Below, piece after piece: positions 1-13,270 of a DNA stretch of 64,000 nt; position 1 is the stretch's first letter, and every line of letters begins with the position of its first letter. The notes beneath the pieces are model-generated. The model worked only from the letters and a program-made list of their open reading frames with translations. It had not been told where the DNA came from and made no database searches. The translations under genes and the position numbers were made by a program. Source of the stretch: Pseudorasbora parva (Eukaryota > Chordata > Actinopteri > Cypriniformes > Gobionidae); assembly GCF_024679245.1 (NCBI RefSeq), contig NC_090172.1, positions 46,917,676 through 46,981,675 of the forward strand. Reading direction: 5' to 3'.

Positions 1-493
1 TTTTTTCTGTGTATTATCTTGCAAGGATTAATTGTTCACCCTAAGACCTGTAATATTTGCTAACAAAGTAAATAAGATCGATTTTGATTTCAGGAGGACT
101 TTAATCATCTCTTAAAACCCTTTTTTTTTTTTTTAACTGCTCAAATTGTGTATTATCTATTTTCCCTGGTTTATGCATAACTTGATTACATCTTTAGTAT
201 AGTTATGTTTTATAATTGTTTGGTGAAGTTTTGTATCATGTTTTTATATTCTTAATGCTTTTATTGTAGAGATGTGTAATCTTATGTCTGTTGTGCATCA
301 TTTTAATCAGCACTCATGTTGCTTTTAGGGTGCTATATAAATGTACCTGACCTTGACCTTGATCAAATTTGCCTTTTTCTATGAAAAAGAGTTTAGATTT
401 TTGCTTGCAGCTGAGATTATATTCAAGATATTCAATGGTTTAATTTGATATTTTTTACATCTGATATATTTCTCATCAACCTCCCAACATAAA

Positions 494-495
<2 letters not shown>
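1..495. other. AT-rich intergenic DNA, no gene seen
   Basis: No coding potential was recognised. Around 325-360 the sequence reads like a non-LTR retroposon 3' tail (gggtgctatataaatg followed by a repeated tgaccttgacc), a type common at the ends of fish LINE and SINE copies. The rest is anonymous AT-rich DNA. Confidence 0.5.

Positions 496-581
<86 letters not shown>
496..581. repeat. (TG)n microsatellite
   Basis: An essentially perfect TG dinucleotide run of about 86 bp. It forms the left border of a short inverted-repeat unit whose right border is another TG run at 861-939. Confidence 0.97.
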
Positions 582-583
<2 letters not shown>

Positions 584-856
584 TTGTTTATATTAGATTG
601 TGGGGACCAAATGTCCACATACGGATAGTAAAACCTGAGATTACCTACATTGTGGGAACCAGCCAAAGGTCCCCATGCACTTTTCAAAAGGCTTATACAT
701 CATACAGGATGACTTTTTTTGAGAAACTAAAAATGCAGAATGTTTCCTGTGATGGGTAGGTTTAGGGGCAGGGGCAGTGTAGGGGGATAGAATGTACAGT
801 TTGTAGGTATAAAAACCATTACGCCTATGGAGAGTCCGCACAAAGATAGTGAACCA

Positions 857-860
<4 letters not shown>
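582..860. mobile_element. Short inverted-repeat (MITE-like) unit between two TG tracts
   Basis: The unit starts with gtccttgtttatattagatt and ends with a sequence whose reverse complement (gtctggttcactatctttgt) matches it imperfectly. These look like decayed terminal inverted repeats. The core has a G-rich stretch near 752-790. No transposase ORF is present. The family name is not assigned. Confidence 0.5.

Positions 861-939
<79 letters not shown>
861..939. repeat. (TG)n microsatellite
   Basis: A perfect TG run of about 78 bp directly following the short inverted-repeat unit. Confidence 0.97.
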
Positions 940-941
<2 letters not shown>

Positions 942-1080
942 TACTTCCTGTTTGTTCAGTTCTTTGTCGGTGATTGTTAAAATTATGTGTGAAAAAAGAT
1001 TATTTAAGAGATTATTATTTCTTCTGACAATAAACAATTTTCCTGATACATAATATCCACAGCTCATGTTGTCTAGATTT

Positions 1081-2205
1081 TGTTTCTAAAATATGTATAT
1101 CTATCCCTCACAGCCTCACTCATGTTAAAAATCAAGGATGTTGCTTCTGTGAATAAGGTCTATTAAAATGATGGTATTTTAAAGGCTCCTAATTTTGTTT
1201 TGGAGATTGACTCCTACAACAAGTTTACATGCTAAGGTTAGGTTCATTTTATCATATTATACATTGCACATCACCACATTTTTCAATAATTCTCAAATCC
1301 AGTGTTCTGTATTTTGCGTACGTGAGTTTTTGTTGTAGGTGGCTATTGTAGATGGCTATTGCAGATGGCTAAAAAAAAAACTTGTGTACTGTGCTAATTA
1401 ATTGATACTTCTTACAGCTCTTACAGTTTATTGGCCTTGTTTGTTTTGTTGCTTCTATTGCTCTCCCCTTTTTTGTAAGTCGCTTTGGATAAAAGCGTCT
1501 GCTAAATGATTAAATGTAAATGTAAATGCTAACTACTCAACAGATAAATCTAAATCCCTTCTTTCCTCGAACCTGCTCTGCTTGGATTGGCCAGATGGCC
1601 CAGTCTGTCATAATACACAGTGATATTGTGTACGTGTTTTGGAAACTAAATAAATACCCATTTCCATAACTGAATTTCAGCTCCGTCTGGAGGCTTCCTA
1701 AAGCTCAGCGATTGTACACACTGTAAAAACAGTTTAACAGTGACATTCACTTGTATGTGATACGTTATATGCTACTTAGTTTGAGGTACATTATGAGACT
1801 GTAATTCCTAACTATCAGCATTAACAAGTGAATATCTGTCAACAAACCAATGTGTATATTTCTAAATTTATTGCGGTGCACATCTGGGAACTGTATCAAT
1901 AACGGTGCAGTCACTCCTTGGGGCACTTAACATGCTCAAAAACTCTTGAAACTTTGTGGTTTGAAAATCGCATGCACTTATGTTTGACATACTCCAAGGA
2001 AATTTATCCAATCACCACCAAACTCGATCAGCATGAATCCTAGATACTGAGGATGCTAAATTGCACACAGATATTTTCATCCCAAACTGTTTAGCCATGG
2101 AGAATCAACAAAACTCCAAACTTACTCAACCGTGTCTTTATGGACCATGCTTTGTGCACTGATGCGCAATTATGTTTGAACAGGTAGGGGCCAAACTGAG
2201 CAGTC
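1081..2205. other. Intergenic DNA with a retroposon tail
   Basis: No gene recognised. At 1475-1530 there is the characteristic fish retroposon 3' tail (gtaagtcgctttggataaaa, then gcgtctgctaaatg, then repeated taaatg). It is an L2-type tail shared by several fish SINEs and LINEs and is in + orientation. The stretch 1930-2100 resembles an old interspersed repeat but was not identified. Confidence 0.5.
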
Positions 2206-2328
2206 TGCATACCTTGACTTGATACACCTGTGCTGTGGCCATTGAAGTGATTGGAACACCTGAATTCAATGATTTAGAGAGTGTCCCAACACTTTTGGCA
2301 ATATAGTGCCTTAAAACACGACAGATGT
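2206..2328. mobile_element. Tc1-like element end (fragment)
   Basis: The sequence ending gtgtcccaacacttttggca then atatagtg is the terminal-repeat type seen in Tc1-like elements of fish. The fragment at 61889-62130 has the related start gttgccaaaagttttgggac in the other orientation. Only the end is present. Confidence 0.5.
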
Positions 2329-3560
<1,232 letters not shown>

Positions 3561-4478
3561 CACTGAAAAAAAACGATTTGTTGGCTCAACATCCATTACT
3601 TATAAAGATAATTAGATTAAACTCAAAAATATATATATTTATAACATTTCAAGCTCTACTTAACATATTCTAGCATATGCAACACAAAAATGTAAGTCAA
3701 AAGGGAACATAAGTGTATGCGTAAAGTAAACAAAAAAACGTAAGTGCCATCAACTAGCATTACAACTTGGTTAAATTTAAGTAATGCCAACATAACATTT
3801 TACCTATTTGTGAGCTGCGTGATATTCAAATATTTTATCCAGCCAATCAGAAGAAGCACTGTAAAAAGTAATTGTTGAATCTACTAAAGAGATTTTGGAA
3901 AATTTGTTGATTTAACTTGAATATACTGGGTATTGTGAACTTTTAGGTGGATGCAATAGTTAAACTATTAAAGTTAAAGTTTAGTACATTGTACTTAAGA
4001 ATGTTGAGTGCATTGTACTAAATGCATGTTCACACTGTTAATCCAACAGCTGTTGTTACTAAAACTTTTTAGTAAACTTTACTTAATGTCCAATAATTAG
4101 AATTTACTTAAAACAATTTAGTAATCTGAACTGTTTGCATACTATGCCTTTGTTACTTAGAAAACCCAAGTAAACATTACTTGACTGGTTTGAGTACCAT
4201 TTTGCCAAAGGAAAAAAACACACACAAAAAAACAGGTGGGCGGGCAAAAGGTTGAGGCAGAGCAATTCTTAATAGACTTTTCACTCATTTCCTCCACTGC
4301 AGTCATCGTTCTTCTTAGTTGTATTCACTCATTTTCCAGTCATCTTGAATGTTATTGAAAATACAATTAAATACTTTGGGAAAGTGTCACATAAGCTGAC
4401 TTCATAAATTTATGTTGATTTCCTAAAATTTCTCACCATTATGGTGATCAGTGTATAAGTGTATAAATAAATACATCT

Positions 4479-4560
<82 letters not shown>

Positions 4561-5153
4561 GTAATACCAATTAATGATCTTTTAACATTTTATTGCTAAC
4601 ACTTTTGACAAATTTTTAATTGTGTTGATATAATGCCTCTATATTTGTGACAATATCCAACAATTGACCATGCTTGAGTCACACACAGACTTCAACATTA
4701 AGCATGCAAAACACAACAATGGTAACATTTTAAGACTATTACAAAGTTCATTTGCTATCATTATTGGGGTTATACTGACAAAAGACAGCAAATAAAATGC
4801 TAAAATAAAGCAAAAAATAATAAAACAGAGTTACGTTTGCCTGTGATTAATTTATTCATGCTGCAATGCATTCTGGGAGTACACACTTCAGCTCACAGAT
4901 ACACTGGTACACAGATACACACGATAGAATCTACTAAGTAATGTTAAGTTAACACAACTTGCACATACTTGCATGTTACATATATTTTTAAGAAAAGCAT
5001 GTTGAGTGAACTCAAATATTTAAGTACATATAAAAAAGTTTTTCTTGTTAATTTTAAATAAAATTATTCCAAGTTGGGTTTACTTAAAAAGTATGATGCA
5101 AAAATGGTGCATATATATTTTAAGTAAACCCAACACATAATTTTTACCAGTGC
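3561..5153. mobile_element. Degenerate inverted-repeat element, about 1.6 kb
   Basis: The left end reads cactgaaaaaaaacgatttg then ttggctcaac. The reverse complement of the right end reads cactggtaaaaattatgtgt then tgggtttac. These match as decayed terminal inverted repeats. A related internal end (actgtaaaaagtaattgttg) lies near 3858, so the element may be two nested copies. It has an AT-run at 4482-4557 and no transposase. Extent and family are inferred. Confidence 0.45.
4482..4557. repeat. (AT)n microsatellite
   Basis: A perfect AT run of about 76 bp lying inside the degenerate inverted-repeat element. Confidence 0.97.
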
Positions 5154-6029
5154 AGAAAAAACAAAACAAAAAAATGTATGTATTTTTTTCTGTAAAATAG
5201 ACAATTGTTGCACTACCAATAATATATCACAAAGTATTGAATACTTAAATCTGAACATTTGCGACATTTTGACCAAATTATGTTATTCTTCATCTTTGAC
5301 TGATGAAAATTTAATTGGTTGAATGTTATACTTTTCCACATAGGTGGATAGACGTGGCATTGTGTCCTGTATCTGCACTTGGCATTTCTGTTTGTTTTTT
5401 ATGGCCTGTGCGGCACCACCTGGTAACTTGTCATATGCTTGTCACGAATACTTTTACACAAGTTTATCATTAAAAGGGTGTGCTTTTGGCAATGGGTGAT
5501 TTATTGCAGAACTATTTTATGATTAATGTTTTCAGGAATCAGGACTTTACTGCTTCTGTCCTAAGTTGACACAAACATATTGCAGACAACAAGGATATTG
5601 TTATATCATTCAGAACCCTGTTATCAAATGATGTCATGGTTCTTTAATGCTATCAAACACTAAAATATAGTTTGTTAAAATCTCCAGTTTGATTGTGGAA
5701 ATAAAAATAACTCTGGACTCTGGACCATGAAAATACCTTTACTGGCTGAACTTTCAAACTGCCAACTGTCCACTAACCTTGACGTTTTGTGAAGGTCATT
5801 AAAGATTTTTCACATATTTCAAATCAGTTCACTTTGTTTCTGTTTTACATTTGGCGGTTATTATGGATATATACAATGAAATTAGCTGAAGCATTAAGGG
5901 AGAAAGTTGAGTGTTGGAGCACATTTTGTTTGTCATAATGTAGTGCCTCATGTTTGCTATAAGTGCCTCAAACTTTGTATATGGCTATAATATTCCGCTA
6001 AGTTGTTTTGACTAATTTCTAAACTATGT
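5154..6029. other. No gene seen
   Basis: AT-rich intergenic DNA. No ORF, RNA gene or repeat end was recognised. Confidence 0.5.
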
Positions 6030-6333
6030 ACAAACCAGATCCCAAAAAAGTTGGGACACTGTACAAATTGTTAATAAAAAAGGAATGCAATGATTTACAA
6101 ATCTCATAAACTTATATTTTATTCACAATAGAATATAGACAGCATATCAAATTTTGAAAGTGAGACATTTTGAAATGTCATGCCAAATATTGGCTGTTTT
6201 GAATTTCATGAGAGCTACACATTCCAGAAAAGTTGGGAAAGGTAGCAATAAGAAGCCAGAAAGGTTAAATGTACATATAAGGAACAGCTGGAGGACCCAT
6301 TTGTAACTTATTAGGTCAATTGGCAACATGGTC
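6030..6333 (+). mobile_element. Tc1-like transposon 5' end (solo fragment)
   Basis: This stretch is nearly identical over about 300 bp to the left end of the Tc1-like element at 38192. It includes the terminal repeat (caaaccagatcccaaaaaag then ttgggacactgt) and the subterminal region up to a shared caattggcaacatg. The transposase part and the right end are missing, so it is a truncated copy. Confidence 0.8.
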
Positions 6334-6620
6334 TAATGGGCTTTTTTGTAGGTATTGGGCGGTTACACAGGAGTGCCGAATTTCATACTTGTATGTGAAA
6401 CGCAGAGCAAACGGCGCTTAATTGAAATTTTGTAGGTGGCGCTATTGAGCTATTTTGTCACGCCTTATTCTGAAACCCATATCAGGCGTAAATGTTCACC
6501 AATTGTGACGCGTGTGCAGAGTTTCATGAGTTTTTGAGCATGTTTAGGCCCTCAAAAATGTGAATGATAAGCCAAGCAATTATAAGGTCCTCACACCATC
6601 GGTGCTCTGGCCCTAATTAG
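6334..6620. repeat. Unclassified interspersed repeat fragment
   Basis: The block contains a GC-richer stretch (gtaggtggcgctattgagct) and ends with a small palindrome around ggtcctcacaccatcggtgc then tctggcccta. This organisation is familiar from high-copy fish repeats. No ORF is present and the family is not assigned. Confidence 0.4.
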
Positions 6621-7960
6621 TAAGTAAGCCACAGAACTGACAGTAACATTCAAGCCGCTCTTCCATTTTACAGTGGCATACATGCGTTTCCACTCTTTGG
6701 CCTGCTGGAGGAGCAGTTTCAAACAGACACACTGTGTACAGATAAAGAGCAAAGAAAAGAATGTTGGCAAAACTGGGACAATTCTGCATATCATCTTTTT
6801 AAGTTACTCTGTGTGATTTTTATTCCACTTGGAGCATGACTAAGCGTGTATGCCTGCTGCCATCTTATCATCATTACCGTCATCATCATTATAGTAATGA
6901 TAATCATTATGCTTAAGAATGGATTCAGTTCAGCCAATTTCTTTAATGACTTCCATATACGTTTGAGAAACATATGTTTCTTATTGATGCATATATTTTA
7001 TTTTTTATTTTTGACTAAACGTCATCTACATAATGGGGTAACTATTTTGATATATTTACAAAAATAAGCAGCATTTTGTCTTCAAATTGCTGAAATTAAA
7101 AGCAGTGAATTATGAGGCCAGAATTATTAGGGGTACAACAAGAGAGGGAGAGAGAGATGAATGTGTCCATGCAATCACCAGTAGGCCAGCAATTAGATAA
7201 TAGGTTGAGCTCAGCAAACAGATGCTTTTAACTGCCCTTATTGATTGCTCTGACAAGGCGCTTTTTTTCTATCCGCCATCTCTCTGCGTTTTTCTGTCTG
7301 CTTGTCTGCAGTTTTTCTCACTCTCTACTTGGCTTGAAAATACATGGATGCCATGGCTGGTGCTGATTTGGCAGGAATCACAGAATGCAGAACCAACAAA
7401 GTGGAAGATGGATTTATACTGTATTAGCATTTCAAATGGTGCACTATAATTTTCCAATCAAACACTATTATGCTCTAGGGAAGAATACACTAATAGCAAT
7501 AGGACATAGACACTCTTTTACCATACATTTTCAATAATAAAATGTAGTCAACACATTTATTTCAAAAATGAATATTCTACACGGTTGGCAGGAATGTGCT
7601 GTGTCAGCCATGGTGTCTCCCACCCTTTAACAAGTCACAATGTTAAGAGTATACACTAATGTCAGTAGAGATGGCTTGATGGACCAACTGACTTAATTAA
7701 ATATGTTCACAGAATAGATCAATTCAAAGCTTCATCACCTGTATAGGCTCTTCGGTAAAAGGCAAGTATTAATTTGACTACTTTTTTGCCTTTTCTGTGC
7801 TGATGTCCCCACTCTTATTTCTAGCTAAAAGCATCATACTACATCAAAATATGCAATAAAAATGCGAGTGATGGGCATGGCGTGTAGAAATTCAAGTACG
7901 TCAATTCTGTGATAATTTGCAGAGTTTCTGCTGACCCCTACAAAAAAGATATGTATCCAA
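6621..7960. other. Intergenic DNA, no gene seen
   Basis: ORFs here are short and lack similarity or splice context. A purine tract (gagagggagagagaga) lies near 7141. Nothing else was recognised. Confidence 0.5.
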
Positions 7961-8537
7961 AGCCCCTTTCAAACTGCACGTCGGACCCGCAATATTCCCG
8001 GAACATTGCCGGGTCGCCTTCTGTGTGAAAGCAACCACGTCCCAGGATTGATTACCGAATTCGACCCGGGTCGGGGACCTAGTAATATTGCGGTATTCGA
8101 CCCGGGATGAGCGCTGTGTGAACAAAAGCCGAAACTAATGCCGCAACGTGTACGTAGTTATCGTGCGACTCATAGAGCTTGTTTTTTCAATAATACAACC
8201 CTGCAGTGCCAGAAGAGCTCGTCGGTGTTTTAAACGCAGAGAGTGTTCGTATACAAAAGAAACTAAAATTAAACAAGCAGAAATGTGTACAAACTGGACA
8301 CAAGTCGAGACCACGGAGCTCCTTAGTATCCGCGCTGAAGCGGAGATCGCTTGCCATTATACGTCACATCAGGATGTCACGTGTCAACTCGACCCGGGAC
8401 CGTTACGGGTTGTGTGTGAAAGCGCACATATTACAGCATTTCGCTGGCAGTGAGAAGGGGCCAAATCTAGTGGCCCGGGAACAAATGCTGGGTCGCATTA
8501 TCCGTGTATTTGACGGAATCGAAGTGTGAAAGGGGCT
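7961..8537. mobile_element. GC-rich non-autonomous TIR element (hAT-like), about 0.58 kb
   Basis: The left end agcccctttcaaactgcacg and the reverse complement of the right end agcccctttcacacttcgat form terminal inverted repeats. The interior is much richer in GC and CpG than its surroundings and holds repeated gacccggg-type palindromes. The two overlapping ORFs inside (100-107 codons) resemble no known protein. The superfamily is a guess from TIR style. Confidence 0.75.
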
Positions 8538-8647
8538 CAAGTGTGCTTTTGATATAGGCCTACTTTTTTTAGGCCTAAGTCACGTGATTTCAGCCGTTTG
8601 GAGGTTTGACACTCAATCTCAATCATAAATTGATATGCTGATTAATT

Positions 8648-10043
8648 AAAGGGTTAGTTCACCCAAAAATGAAATGTATATATATGTATATAATAATGAC
8701 TCACCCTAATGTCGTTCCACACCCGTTAGACCTCCGTTCATCTTCGGAACACATTAAAGAGGTACTTTAGCGCTGGGAAGATGAATCTGTATGTAAACTG
8801 GGTCATTAATGTAGTATAAATGTGAAATTATTTTTGAATTTGGTCCTTTCTAGACTGAGAAAAGACAGAAAATGTGTTTTTGTCTCATGGGAATGAAAGA
8901 CTACAATTGCCAGAATGCTTCGCTGCCCTGTGAGGCCACTCCCAAAGCCACTGCTACTAATTCACTTTTACTTTCCCACCACCGTGTTCATCTTCATAAA
9001 ATCAGTTCAGTTAGAGAACAGACACTACAATTAAAAACCCTACGTGTTTGTTCAATAATATATTGTGATTTAGCCGTTAAGGAAGTGTCAGCACCCACGC
9101 AGCAGGAGTTTTACACGCAGCGATGAGCTGAATGAGCTCTGGTGATGAGAGAGCTGAGGTAAATGCGTCCACGCTCGCGGCAGTAGTTTTCAGGGTGTCT
9201 TCAGTCTGGTGCGTATTCAGTTCATGCCTTTGGAAGATTAACTTTCATAGGAATTAACTTGAGAAGATAAAATACTCACTTTTCTCCACCGGCCGCACCA
9301 TTTCCATTAATGCCTGCAGCTGGGAGCTGAGCTGTGAGTGCGACCCATCCCCCATGTGCGAGTTGAAAACATGCGTAAATAGCTCCCTCTGCTGGCTGGA
9401 GTCTTTAGTATCTGGCCAAGCATTTTACCGATGACACAAATTGACACCGGAGTAATTTTTCCAGAAATAAAATGCATAAATCTCTCGTCTCAGGGGGATA
9501 TGAGAGGGGGGGAGCACGATCATTCGAATATACTCCAGGGTTTCTTCTGATAGAAAGCCATATGCTAATCGCTGAAGTAACCTTTTAAGATATTTTATAT
9601 TAAGCCTGAGAGCATATGCAAGTGTGTGCATAGCCTACTATACTGTCCATGTCCAGAAAGGGAATAAAAACATCATCAAAGTAGTCCATATGTGACATCA
9701 GTTAGTTAATTAGAATCTCATGAAGCATCGAAAATTATCTCAAAAACTACGACTTGATTCAGCATTGTCTTCTCTTCTGTGTTTGTTTTCAATCCTCAAA
9801 TAAAGATTCAAAGAGTTATGAATCAGTGAATCAATTCATGAAACATGACTCAATATGCTGATTCATAACCGTTCGAATCTTTATTTGAGGTTTGAAAACA
9901 AACAGGGAAGAGAAGACAATGCTGAATTAAGTTGTACTTTCTTTATGTAAAGAAAGTCGTAAAAAAATCTTTACGGGTCTGGAACAGCATGAGGGTGAGT
10001 AATTAATGGCAGAATTTTCATTTCTGGGTGAAATAACCCTTTC
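8648..10043. mobile_element. Non-autonomous TIR element, about 1.4 kb
   Basis: The left end aaagggttagttcacccaaa (continuing aatgaaa) pairs with the right end, whose reverse complement is gaaagggttatttcacccag (continuing aaatgaaa). This terminal sequence is one of the commonest in cyprinid genomes. The interior shows no transposase and carries a long internal palindrome at 9750-9936. A partial second end (gggggtgagtaaatgattga) follows at 10090. Confidence 0.75.
9750..9936. repeat. Long inverted repeat (hairpin), arms about 77 bp
   Basis: The left arm (9750-9826) and right arm (9858-9936) are near-perfect reverse complements over about 77 bp, with a loop of about 31 bp. Both arms contain caaataaagattc-type sequence and the gcattgtcttctctt block. 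RNA from here would fold into a long stem. Confidence 0.9.
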
Positions 10044-10414
10044 ATTTCTTTTTGACTGAAGAAAGAAAGACATGAACATCTTGTATGAGATGGGGGTGAG
10101 TAAATGATTGATACAATTTTCATTTTGGCTACTTGACTTATACTGACAGAAAAGTCTAAGTATAGCCTATCATTTGATCGATAAAGTCTTGAAAGTATAA
10201 TTAAGTATTCTAAGTATACTATACTTTTTGTATAGTTTTGATCAAAAGTTTAGAACAAAAGTTTTGATCATCATTCTAAATCCGATCCGGACGTAGTCTT
10301 TGACAAAAATGCGATTTTCTCAACTTTTTGTTTAAAATGTTGCTTTTTTTAACGAAACACCCACATTTAAGTGTTGATAAAAAAGGATGCATGAAGCTAG
10401 AATACAATGGAAAG

Positions 10415-10522
<108 letters not shown>

Positions 10523-10600
10523 CAATATAGTATGCAAAAATAATATAGAAAGTAAACTGATGTTAAATATAGATGTTATGTTCACTTAATAAAAACTTAA

Positions 10601-10895
10601 GGTAACATTTAGAATAACAGTCATTAGTTAACATTAGTTAATGTATTAACTAACACATTTATTTGTTCATCTTTGTTAACGTTAGTTAATAAAAATACAG
10701 CTGTTTATGGTTTGTTCATGTTAGTTCACAGTGCACTGACTAATGTTAACAAGATTTTAATAATGTATTAATAAATGTTGAAATTAACATTAACAAATAT
10801 AAATAAATGCTCTATAAGTGCAGTTCATTATTAGTTCATGTAACCTAATGTAGTTAAGTAATGTTAACCAATGACCATTATTCTAAAGTGTTACT
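10601..10895. mobile_element. MITE with GTAACA-type inverted ends
   Basis: The left end ggtaacatttagaataacag and the reverse complement of the right end cagtaacactttagaataat form terminal inverted repeats. The interior is built of ttagttaacatt-type repeats. Related copies lie at 59064 and 61520. Confidence 0.75.
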
Positions 10896-12850
10896 GTAAG
10901 TTTTTACAAGTATACTTGTGTGTCTTCTAAACTAGTAGTTTACTGAGAGTATACTTCAAAGTGTACTTTCATAAACAAAACTAAACAAAACAAAAACGCT
11001 ATAAATGTGCAGCATAGGCCTACCTTTAAGTTCACTTGTAGTATAGTTGCAGTACAAATGAAAAGGTTGGTTGTAAACTAGCTGTGTACTCAATGCTTAC
11101 TAATGTTACATTTAAAGTAGGTGAGATCGGGGAGGGTTAGAACATGGGTTCAGTTTGTAACACTGTAAGTTTGACAGGTCAGACAAGAGGTGTGATAATG
11201 TCTTTAATATAATGCAGTCCTATCTTCTTTTAGAGCTCACAGGAGAAATTGCATGTGACTGTGAGCAAAAATAAAAACTTGTAGATTTTAATGACCAAAA
11301 AAAGTGATTTTCAGGTAAGAAAGTAACCATTTTCATCACAATTATTTTTTTCCTAGCAATCATTGAACTGTAGGTATAATTATTCAACTTACATGACCTG
11401 AAGTAGCTATTTCTATATACCTTGATGCTTTGTATTTATGCTAACTTCAAACCCACATGCTAAAACAGTTATGGCTTTTAGGGGTGGGGTGTCCAGTTAT
11501 CAACGTTAAGCAAAGTCATGTGAGTTTGTTGTTGTGTATTGAGGGACTTCTTAATGTTTTCATCATAGTTTATGCACATGTCTTCTTACCAGATAAATAT
11601 GATCTACCTCAATTTAACTCAAGATTTCTATGCACAATATTAGAATTTATGCGCATCTTTATGTTTCCATCCAGCGTTTTTTATGCAATATATCAAAATT
11701 CACATAAAAATAGGTGGATCATGTAAACATAGCTAGTTACTGAACCCTTATGTGACAGGAAAACACACACACACAAAACACATCAATTGTTTTGCCAATT
11801 TCAAATGATAAAAAATACAATATTGTATTAAAATGTGAGACATCTAGCATAAACAACCACTGAGTTACTGATGCTCAAACAAAAAGTGTTACAACCATCC
11901 CTGGTCTCCCCTATACTTAAAAGTATGCTTATACTCTAAAAAGTGGGTCAATTTAGTCCCATTGAAACAGTACACTTCAAATTCACGATTCTAGTATGTT
12001 GATATTAGTATACTTACTACATAAAGTTAACACTTAAAATATACTTGATTTTTACTTAAGTAAACTTAATTATACTTGAAGTTCATTTTATTATGTTTCG
12101 TAAGGGGAGTTATGTGGGAGCAGATTCTGTTTGGGCCAGGTCATTAGCAAAACTGAGGAGGGATAAAGGGATGTGGAAAATAACTGTAGTGTATTTTTAT
12201 CTTAACACCATCAAGGTAGATGATAATAGATTTTGCATGACACATTTTCCTCTGCCTCCTTTATCAGTAATAGAAATGCCTATGGTATGTCCTCACAAGC
12301 TGTAAACCTGGACTCTTAACAACCTTTTAAATTGAAATATAGCTCCACACTCACTCTAATGCTATTCTCTTCCATGATTTTTTGCTATTGCATGATAAGC
12401 TAGTGTCATCAAGGCAGGACAATAACCTGAGGAAGATTGGATCAGCACTGTAATTTGACCCAGTGAATGATACATAAGCTATCATGGCATTAAAAGAGCT
12501 ATATGCATATCTTTTCATAATGCCATGATAGCAAATGCATATGCATGCAACTGATCCTTCATTGTTACGTGCAGTATGTTGAGATTTTTTGGAATTTTAG
12601 TGTTGTACATTTTTTTTAGTATCCATTTTGAATATATCCTAACCGAAAATACGCCATGTGTTTTGTATTGCACACTGTGCATTCATTTACACAGCGATAC
12701 AAAACAAGAAATACAGTGGACCTGACAAGTGCACTTAATGCTGATGCCTGTGCAAACGACGTACCATACATAGGCACTTTAGAACTGGATGGTTGAAAGC
12801 GAACACTGGTGCATCGTCTCGCGAGAACTCCGTTTTTTTTGTTGTTGTGT
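10896..12850. other. Intergenic DNA, no gene seen
   Basis: The region is rich in agtatactt-type words near both sides (10900-11120 and 11910-12090), which suggests an old inverted-repeat element of about 1.9 kb. Its ends could not be fixed. No coding region was recognised. Confidence 0.4.
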
Positions 12851-13140
12851 TTTTTTTACTCGATTATGCTTATTATATAGAGTCTCCCCCTACCGTCAAA
12901 GCAGTGCAGTGCGACTCTTCTTCTAGTTCCGTCAGAGGCTTGATCCAGCGTTAAAATCAGACAGGCGACACTGTAATTCACTCCCTTCACGCTACCCCAT
13001 AGCCCAGTTGTCCTGCTTTTGCTCGTCGCCCTACGGCAAGCAACAATTCTGGCTTTTCTTCATTCAAGGACAGGCAGAGGAGGGGAAGAGCCCAGGGGAA
13101 AGGCGCTGAAGCAAAGCCGGTTTGTGAACTGGAATCACCA
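12851..13140 (+). promoter_or_regulatory. Candidate distal promoter and non-coding first exon of ache
   Basis: This is a CpG-richer island in AT-rich DNA, ending in a plausible splice donor (caccag then gtagcc at about 13140). No ORF of note lies in it. It is the best upstream candidate for the untranslated first exon that must precede the ache coding exon, which begins at a splice acceptor (16763-16764). The link is inference only; cDNA would decide. Confidence 0.3.
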
Positions 13141-13270
13141 GGTAGCCTACTATAATTTAGTCATCTTTGCGGCTTCTGTAAGATTTTACTCGGGCACTTC
13201 ATATGTTCAGCTGACTAGTCCAACAGGCTACATTGTGGAGGCTACAAATAATACCATTTACAGAAGATGA

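Noticed and set aside
496..1067. ORFs encoding CVCVCV or HTHTHT repeats
   Set aside because: They are translations of TG/CA microsatellites; the same applies to the IYIYIY frames at the AT runs.
8148..8529. Two overlapping ORFs of 101 and 107 codons
   Set aside because: They lie within a TIR element, have no similarity to known proteins, and owe their length to its higher GC content.
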